A stretch of DNA of 9,102 bases from contig CAMOFS010000041.1 in assembly GCA_946613735.1 (NCBI GenBank), positions 1 to 9,102 of the forward strand, read 5' to 3'. The stretch's first letter is position 1. Every line of letters starts with the position of its first letter. Source of the stretch: an uncultured Lachnospiraceae bacterium. GTDB taxonomy: Bacteria > Bacillota_A > Clostridia > Lachnospirales > Lachnospiraceae. The notes beneath the pieces were generated by a model. It saw only the letters and a program-made list of their open reading frames with translations, was not told the DNA's origin and searched no databases. The position numbers and the translations under genes were made by a program. Shown here piece after piece: positions 5,572-9,102 of this stretch.

Positions 5572-6474
5572 TTATGCATATTTTACTGCAAAATCAACAG
5601 TATCCTTATCTATTCCTTCGGATATGAGTTCTTCCCTGGTGGCACCGGCCCTCATCCTCTCTATGGCATCACTAAGAGCCTCTTGTCCTTCTTTCCGGCC
5701 AGTTTCCAGTCCTTCTTTCCGGCCAGTTTCCAGTCCTTCTTTCCGGCCCTCTTCTCTCTCTATTTTTAGCGCATTGCTTAAATCTGTTTCATCAAAATGT
5801 AATAGCATAAGCTTCGCCTCCCCTCTTCTTTGTAGGAGATAATCCTTAAGATAACCCTCTGAAATGCACCGTTCTATGGCCTTGTCTGCGGCTTCCTCTT
5901 CGCTAAGTCCTGAATATATAGATTTACGCATATAATAAACGAGCATTGAGTAGCCCTTTAATGATGCGCAGGTATCAAGCAGCTCCTGGCTATGTCCGAC
6001 GTTAATGTTTATAAGCTTTGCCGTCCATTCATAACCTGCAGACGGAGTTAAAAACGCATCTGATAGATGTAATTCCTGCCTGTCAGGTGCATCATCGACA
6101 CCGTTATATAAAACATAATAATCTGGCGCAGGTATTTTTACAAGGGTTTTCCTGTATATTTTATGCTTCATATTCCTTTTTTCTAAGTAGCCATCCACAC
6201 AATCAACGTAGTAGATTAATCCACGAAGTGGCATATTAGGATTCAACGTAGACTGGTGCTCCCATAGTGTTATCTTAGAGTCAAAGAAAATAGATACGTC
6301 ATTATGATATCCAATAAATATCACATCCTTTATTGTGATGATCTCTAGTTCATTTTCATTGGTGTAGTTTGTTCTCTGGATTGCATTGTAAAGTGACAGG
6401 GCGTTTTTCTTATCAGAAAAGATGTCGCAGAATAGATTATTTTTAAGTGTATGACTTACTTTTTTCTCTTCCAT
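5572..6474 (-). CDS. Rpn family recombination-promoting nuclease / PD-(D/E)XK transposase-like protein
   Basis: A 300-residue protein of the Rpn/PDDEXK family, DNA endonucleases that promote RecA-independent recombination in E. coli and are often annotated as putative transposases. Seen here: NDVSIFF with Asp59, ITLWEHQSTLNPNMPLR (68-84) with Glu72-x-Gln74 replacing the classical ExK as is usual in this family, and APDYYVLYNG (116-125). A helical region (190-240) is followed by a GRKEGLET repeat (243-264) and a C-terminal ERMRAGATREELISEGIDKDTV segment (272-293) typical of these proteins. AAAGGAGA lies 8 nt before ATG. It sits alone between the 61-bp repeats, with no terminal repeats of its own. 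Whether it moves the cassette is unknown; families like this are commonly scattered in multiple copies in Clostridia. Confidence 0.88.
   Translation of the reverse strand: MEEKKVSHTLKNNLFCDIFSDKKNALSLYNAIQRTNYTNENELEIITIKDVIFIGYHNDVSIFFDSKITLWEHQSTLNPNMPLRGLIYYVDCVDGYLEKRNMKHKIYRKTLVKIPAPDYYVLYNGVDDAPDRQELHLSDAFLTPSAGYEWTAKLININVGHSQELLDTCASLKGYSMLVYYMRKSIYSGLSEEEAADKAIERCISEGYLKDYLLQRRGEAKLMLLHFDETDLSNALKIEREEGRKEGLETGRKEGLETGRKEGQEALSDAIERMRAGATREELISEGIDKDTVDFAVKYA
5685..5748. repeat. 24-bp tandem repeat within the Rpn gene
   Basis: Two perfect 24-bp units (5685-5708 and 5709-5732) and a 16-bp partial third (5733-5748) encode GRKEGLET, GRKEGLET, GRKEG on the minus strand. The unit is a multiple of three, so copy changes by slippage would alter the linker by 8 residues without a frameshift. 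It is a coding microrepeat, not a CRISPR array. Confidence 0.9.
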
Positions 6475-6492
6475 ATATGGGGTCTCCTTTGA

Positions 6493-6618
6493 TTGTTTCC
6501 TGTGTTAATAATGTAACTGGCGTATGCCTGACGGATTAGTGTACACAAAGAACAGTGCACGAATTTATCGTCCATAAGTTAAAAATCTGAATTGTAATCT
6601 CTCTTCCACAGGAAACAA
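6493..6618. repeat. Perfect 12-bp inverted repeat spanning 126 bp
   Basis: TTGTTTCCTGTG (6493-6504) and CACAGGAAACAA (6607-6618) are exact reverse complements, 102 bp apart. The arms contain the same GTTTCC core as the lipase-amylase intergenic cluster. The size is MITE-like, but there is no target-site duplication and the bases just outside do not extend the repeat, so paired operator sites are as likely. Confidence 0.6.
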
Positions 6619-6810
6619 AATGCCGAATGGCATTATAGACCTGTCAGCATATCGCCAACTCGAAATATAGCATATATAGATTTGGATGTAAAGGTGGCAT
6701 TGTATGAGAAATACGCGAAAAATCAGGCGTGTGCTATCACCTTTTCACATTTTATATTGACATTTTTGTCCGACATATTAGACCCATGGGACATATTTAA
6801 CCGGAAGCGT

Positions 6811-6848
6811 AAAAAAAGATCCCGGGAAACCAGCAGCTTCCCGGGATC
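6811..6848 (-). terminator. Rho-independent terminator of the 6873-7868 gene
   Basis: GATCCCGGGAA (6818-6828) pairs with TTCCCGGGATC (6838-6848): a perfect 11-bp stem with a 9-nt loop, followed on the minus strand by seven Ts (6811-6817). It begins 24 nt after the stop codon. This is a very strong intrinsic terminator. Confidence 0.95.
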
Positions 6849-6872
6849 CTTTATAAAGCATATGATATGATT

Positions 6873-7868
6873 TTATTTTACGGTAACTGTGACCTTCTTT
6901 GTCACGCCATCGCTTGTAAGTGTGATGACAGCCTTGCCAGCCTTCACTCCCTTGATGGTAAGTGTTCCCTTCTTATAGGTAGCTGTGGCAACAGCCTTTT
7001 TATTTGTCTTAACAGTAACCTTGTCGCCATCAAAATGTGTTGCAACCTTTACCTTTGCAGTCTTTCCTGCGTTAACTGTGACCTTTGCCTTTGCAGGTGC
7101 AAAAGAGCTGTTAAAGGATGAAACCTTGATATCAGTGCGCTTCTCGGGATTGGAGCTGTTGCTGGCTCCTCCCACAACACCCTTATAGGATGTATCAGAC
7201 TTAAATACCGATGTGCCTGCGCTCTTGATCGAAACGTTTGTTACAAAGAACTTTCCGGAGCTCTCTTTTGTCAGTCTCCAGCTGTGGATATCAGTATTGA
7301 AGCCTATACCTGCCTCAGCGGGAACGCTGGAAATTGAACCGTTGGAATTCTTTTGAGTATTGTCATCCCAAACCTCCACAGTTCTACTTGTATCAACGGG
7401 AGCATCCTTGTAGCTGATCTTCACGAAATCACCAACGATCTTTACGGAAGCATATTCAGGCTTCTGGATATTATCATTTGACTTGTCATCATGGTGCCAG
7501 TAATCGATCTCCTTGCCATCAGTTGAAGCCCACATATCTATGGTGCACATGGGGATGTTGTAGTTTTTCTTCGCATTAACATCATAGGCGTTAACACAAA
7601 AGCCTGCTCCGATACCGCTTTCATGACCAAAAGAACCGAGTAAAGCCTTCGGGAAATAAACATCATAGGATGCAGTCAGATCCTTTGCGGAGATCGCAAC
7701 CGGTGAACCGCTAAAACAATCTACATTGGCCCATCCGTCATCTGAATCAGCCTCGAATGAATAATTACCTGTGAGTCCTTTGAGTGCAGCTGCCTGAACC
7801 GGTGTTGCAACCATGCCAAGTGCCAATGCTGCTGCAAGCATTCCACCTATAAGTTTCTTAAGCTTCAT
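6873..7868 (-). CDS. Secreted protein with C-terminal bacterial Ig-like domain, function unknown
   Basis: A 331-residue exported protein. The signal peptide MKLKKLIGGMLAAALALGMV leads to VQA-AA cleavage near residue 26. Residues 35-217 form a large beta-rich domain, opening NYSFEADSDDGWAN and containing DMWASTDGKEIDYWHH and VEVWDD. It resembles a carbohydrate-binding or lectin-like jelly roll, but no named family is recognised. A Ser/Asn linker (225-245) joins it to a BIG2-like Ig domain (261-331) with AGKTAKVKV and KAGKAVITLTSDGVTKKVTV. There is no LPXTG or SLH anchor. The start is ATG 7868, preceded by AAGGAGGAG at 5 nt; an in-frame ATG at 7910 would bury the ribosome binding site and extend the signal peptide. 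It has its own promoter and terminator, so it is monocistronic. A role in surface or polysaccharide binding is inference. Confidence 0.85.
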   Translation of the reverse strand: MKLKKLIGGMLAAALALGMVATPVQAAALKGLTGNYSFEADSDDGWANVDCFSGSPVAISAKDLTASYDVYFPKALLGSFGHESGIGAGFCVNAYDVNAKKNYNIPMCTIDMWASTDGKEIDYWHHDDKSNDNIQKPEYASVKIVGDFVKISYKDAPVDTSRTVEVWDDNTQKNSNGSISSVPAEAGIGFNTDIHSWRLTKESSGKFFVTNVSIKSAGTSVFKSDTSYKGVVGGASNSSNPEKRTDIKVSSFNSSFAPAKAKVTVNAGKTAKVKVATHFDGDKVTVKTNKKAVATATYKKGTLTIKGVKAGKAVITLTSDGVTKKVTVTVK

Positions 7869-7930
7869 ACTGTCTCCTCCTTTTTTGTAAAACCGTACCG
7901 ACGACGGCACAACTACAATGCATGGAAACT

Positions 7931-7958
7931 ATTATACCACTTTTCCAGTCATTTGGAA
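7931..7958 (-). promoter_or_regulatory. Extended -10 promoter of the secreted Ig-domain gene
   Basis: The minus strand reads TGGTATAAT, a perfect -10 (7931-7936) with the extended TG element. The -35 is weak (TTCCAA at 7953-7958, 16-bp spacing). Transcription would start near 7925 with a leader of about 57 nt. A GTTTCC motif (7924-7929) sits at the start site, and a TTCCA/TGGAA inverted repeat (7943-7958) overlaps the -35 region. Confidence 0.65.
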
Positions 7959-8030
7959 GAAAAATTCTTAGAGTAAAGTTTTAAAGTTTTAACAAAATTT
8001 CAAAATATAATTCCAGATGATAATTATTAT

Positions 8031-8091
8031 TTATACTATAACCAACCCATAAAAATCACGCAAAAGATTGGAGGTTGTTATGGAAGAGTTG
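8031..8091 (+). repeat. 61-bp direct repeat, right copy (native recombinase 5' end)
   Basis: Identical to 5482-5542. It contains a TATACT -10-like hexamer (8032-8037), the leader, GGAGG (8070-8074), ATG (8080-8082) and the first four codons of the serine recombinase. The hexamer lies at the extreme left edge of the repeat, so any -35 must come from flanking DNA; none is convincing at either copy. Confidence 0.9.
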
Positions 8092-8961
8092 AAAGTTGCC
8101 GTATACTGCAGGGTTTCGGAAAGGGATGAAAAACGCCGGGATTCCCTGGATAACCAGAAAAAGCATTACGAAATGCTTGTTGCACAGAATCCATCCTGGA
8201 AGCTTTACGAGATTTTTTATGACTATGGGGTTTCCGGATACAAGGAGAGCCGCAAGGGTTTCAATGCTATGATCGATGCCTGCTATCGCAAAAAGGTTGA
8301 TCTTGTGATCACCAAATCCATCTCCAGGTTCGCCAGGAATACATACACGCTGATAACTATGGTAAGAGAACTGTCTGAAATGGGGGTCAATATTTTTTTT
8401 GAACTACAAAACATATATACTTTGTCGGCTGAGGGAGAGCTTTTGCTGACACTATATGCCGCTTTTGCCCAGGCAGAAAGTGATGGTGCCAGACGTCAGA
8501 CCCTGATGTCAATTAAAAGAAGATATGAAGCTGGAAATCCGACCCGTCAACTGGATCGATGTCTCGGGTATAAAAAGGATGTTTCCGGTGGTTTTGTGCC
8601 GGATGAGGATGCAGCCACTGTGGCAATGATATTTGATATGGCAGCATCGGGGATGCCGATATATCGCATTACAAAATATCTCAATCAAAAACACTATCAT
8701 ACAAAAAATGGGAAAGCTTTTTGTCAGACCGGAGTAACAAGGATACTTCGGAATCCATCCTATATGGGAGATTTTGTATATCAGAGGTTTTATGTGGATG
8801 AAAGCAGATGCCTTCGGCCAAATCGGGGAGAAAGGCCGCTATACCGCATAGTAAATGATCATCCGGCCATAGTGTCAACGAACGTGTGGGAAAAGGTCCA
8901 GCGTATTTTGGATGAAGCTTCCGAGCGTTATAGTAATCGTCGGAAAGGAGGCAGGCCATGA
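8080..8961 (+). CDS. Serine recombinase, short form without zinc ribbon
   Basis: A 293-residue site-specific recombinase. The N-terminal resolvase domain (about 5-150) has VYCRVS with nucleophile Ser13 and Arg11, the helix YDYGVSGY, and KSISRFARN (79-87). A recombinase domain (PF07508-like, about 155-275) follows, with CLGYKK, ITKYLNQK, TRILRNPSYMGDFVYQ and HPAIVSTNVWEKVQ. It stops where large serine integrases normally continue into a zinc ribbon and coiled coil, so it is about 200 residues shorter than those and probably works with a longer partner. ATG 8080 has GGAGG 5 nt upstream; a TTG in frame at 8068 would overlap that site. It overlaps the next recombinase by ATGA, indicating a translationally coupled operon. 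It belongs to an integrating or excising element extending rightward. Confidence 0.92.
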   Translation: MEELKVAVYCRVSERDEKRRDSLDNQKKHYEMLVAQNPSWKLYEIFYDYGVSGYKESRKGFNAMIDACYRKKVDLVITKSISRFARNTYTLITMVRELSEMGVNIFFELQNIYTLSAEGELLLTLYAAFAQAESDGARRQTLMSIKRRYEAGNPTRQLDRCLGYKKDVSGGFVPDEDAATVAMIFDMAASGMPIYRITKYLNQKHYHTKNGKAFCQTGVTRILRNPSYMGDFVYQRFYVDESRCLRPNRGERPLYRIVNDHPAIVSTNVWEKVQRILDEASERYSNRRKGGRP

Positions 8962-9102
8962 CAAAAGATGTAATAATCATACCGGCGAAGATACACAGTG
9001 TGGCCTCTGAAAAGTCCCGGGATATGCTTCGGGTGGCGGCTTACTGCCGTGTCTCCACTGATCACGATGACCAGCTGGACAGTCTGGAAAACCAGATCAG
9101 CC
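8958..9102 (+). CDS. Second serine recombinase, N-terminal part (runs off the right edge)
   Basis: Only 48 codons are inside the window: an N-terminal extension, then MLRVAAYCRVSTDHDDQLDSLENQIS, the catalytic start of a resolvase domain with the nucleophile at Ser33. It starts within the stop of the preceding recombinase (ATGA overlap) and has AAAGGAGG (8944-8951) six bases before the ATG, so it is both coupled and independently initiated. Clusters of two or three adjacent serine recombinases are common at the ends of integrative elements in Clostridia. The missing zinc-ribbon and coiled-coil parts would be to the right. Confidence 0.93.
   Translation, partial: MTKDVIIIPAKIHSVASEKSRDMLRVAAYCRVSTDHDDQLDSLENQIS

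Larger units (their letters stand above)
6475..6872. other. Intergenic region upstream of the Rpn gene
   Basis: About 400 bp without a supportable gene. It contains the Rpn ribosome binding site, a 12-bp inverted repeat with 102-bp spacing (6493-6618), a GTGTACAC palindrome (6539-6546), a small AATGCC/GGCATT hairpin (6619-6634), a GACATATT direct repeat near 6775-6808, and the terminator of the neighbouring gene (6811-6848). No clear Rpn promoter was found. Confidence 0.7.
5482..8091. mobile_element. Candidate cassette bounded by 61-bp direct repeats
   Basis: Two perfect 61-bp direct repeats flank about 2.49 kb containing an Rpn-type nuclease gene and a secreted Ig-like-domain gene, both on the minus strand. 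The right repeat is the native start of a serine recombinase operon. The layout suits a unit removable by recombination between the repeats, whether by the adjacent serine recombinases or by homologous recombination. It could equally be a tandem insertion or a deletion scar. No terminal inverted repeats or target duplications were seen. Confidence 0.4.

Noticed and set aside
5685..5748. CRISPR-like repeat array
   Set aside because: The repeats are head-to-tail with no spacers and encode a GRKEGLET protein repeat in frame.
5531..5769. Truncated recombinase pseudogene after the left repeat
   Set aside because: Similarity to the recombinase ends after four codons; what follows is the 3' region of the opposite-strand Rpn gene.
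6493..6618. A definite MITE insertion
   Set aside because: No target-site duplication, no second copy in the window and no transposase-specific ends; kept only as an inverted repeat.
6682..6870. 62-residue plus-strand open frame
   Set aside because: It runs straight through a strong terminator hairpin, has a poor start context and low-complexity content.
7869..7910. Upstream ATG for the secreted Ig-domain protein
   Set aside because: It would place the AAGGAGGAG site inside the coding region and add 14 residues before an ideal signal peptide.
8032..8037. A confident recombinase promoter
   Set aside because: The TATACT hexamer is acceptable, but neither repeat copy has a recognisable -35 at 16-18 bp, so it is only mentioned within the repeat.
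8068..8079. TTG start for the first serine recombinase
   Set aside because: The GGAGG ribosome binding site at 8070-8074 would lie inside the gene; ATG 8080 fits both the site and the usual resolvase N-terminus.

Overview
The window reads as chromosomal DNA from a low-to-mid GC Firmicute, most likely a gut or rumen Clostridia/Lachnospiraceae relative. That placement is inferred from several features: strong AGGAGG ribosome binding sites, secreted proteins with Ala-rich signal peptides, a C-terminal bacterial Ig-like domain, an Rpn-type nuclease with GRKEGLET repeats, and clustered serine recombinases.

Left part (1-2315, all minus strand). The window opens inside hflX (ribosome-associated GTPase, N-terminal 170 codons). 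Seven bases upstream of it ends a gene for a 261-residue secreted protein with a short beta-strand-rich repeat region. The two are probably co-transcribed from a well-formed promoter at about 1354-1382. Upstream again is a secreted class 3 lipase with its own rho-independent terminator.

Middle part (2316-4989). A 362-bp divergent intergenic region is crowded with CAGTTTC/GTTTCC motifs, inverted repeats and a hairpin. To its right is a plus-strand two-gene operon: a cytoplasmic GH13 alpha-amylase-family enzyme followed, with a 4-bp ATGA overlap, by a membrane acyltransferase of the acyltransferase-3 family. A hairpin at 4993-5016 serves as a shared terminator with the convergent gene on the other side.

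Right part (5025-9102), the accessory region. A small membrane-anchored protein with an HFxKHG...YIRTYF domain (resembling BECR-type nuclease/toxin domains) lies next to a perfect 61-bp direct repeat (5482-5542 and 8031-8091). The two copies bracket about 2.5 kb holding an Rpn/PD-(D/E)XK recombination-promoting nuclease and a secreted protein with a C-terminal Ig-like domain. The right-hand copy is the native 5' end of a serine recombinase gene, containing its leader, ribosome binding site, ATG and first codons. A second serine recombinase overlaps it by 4 bp and leaves the window. The left-hand copy is the same 5' end without the gene. The simplest reading is a cassette bounded by attachment-site-like repeats, or a scar of successive insertions or a deletion, next to its likely recombinases. 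This is the most unusual structure in the window. Whether it moves is inference.
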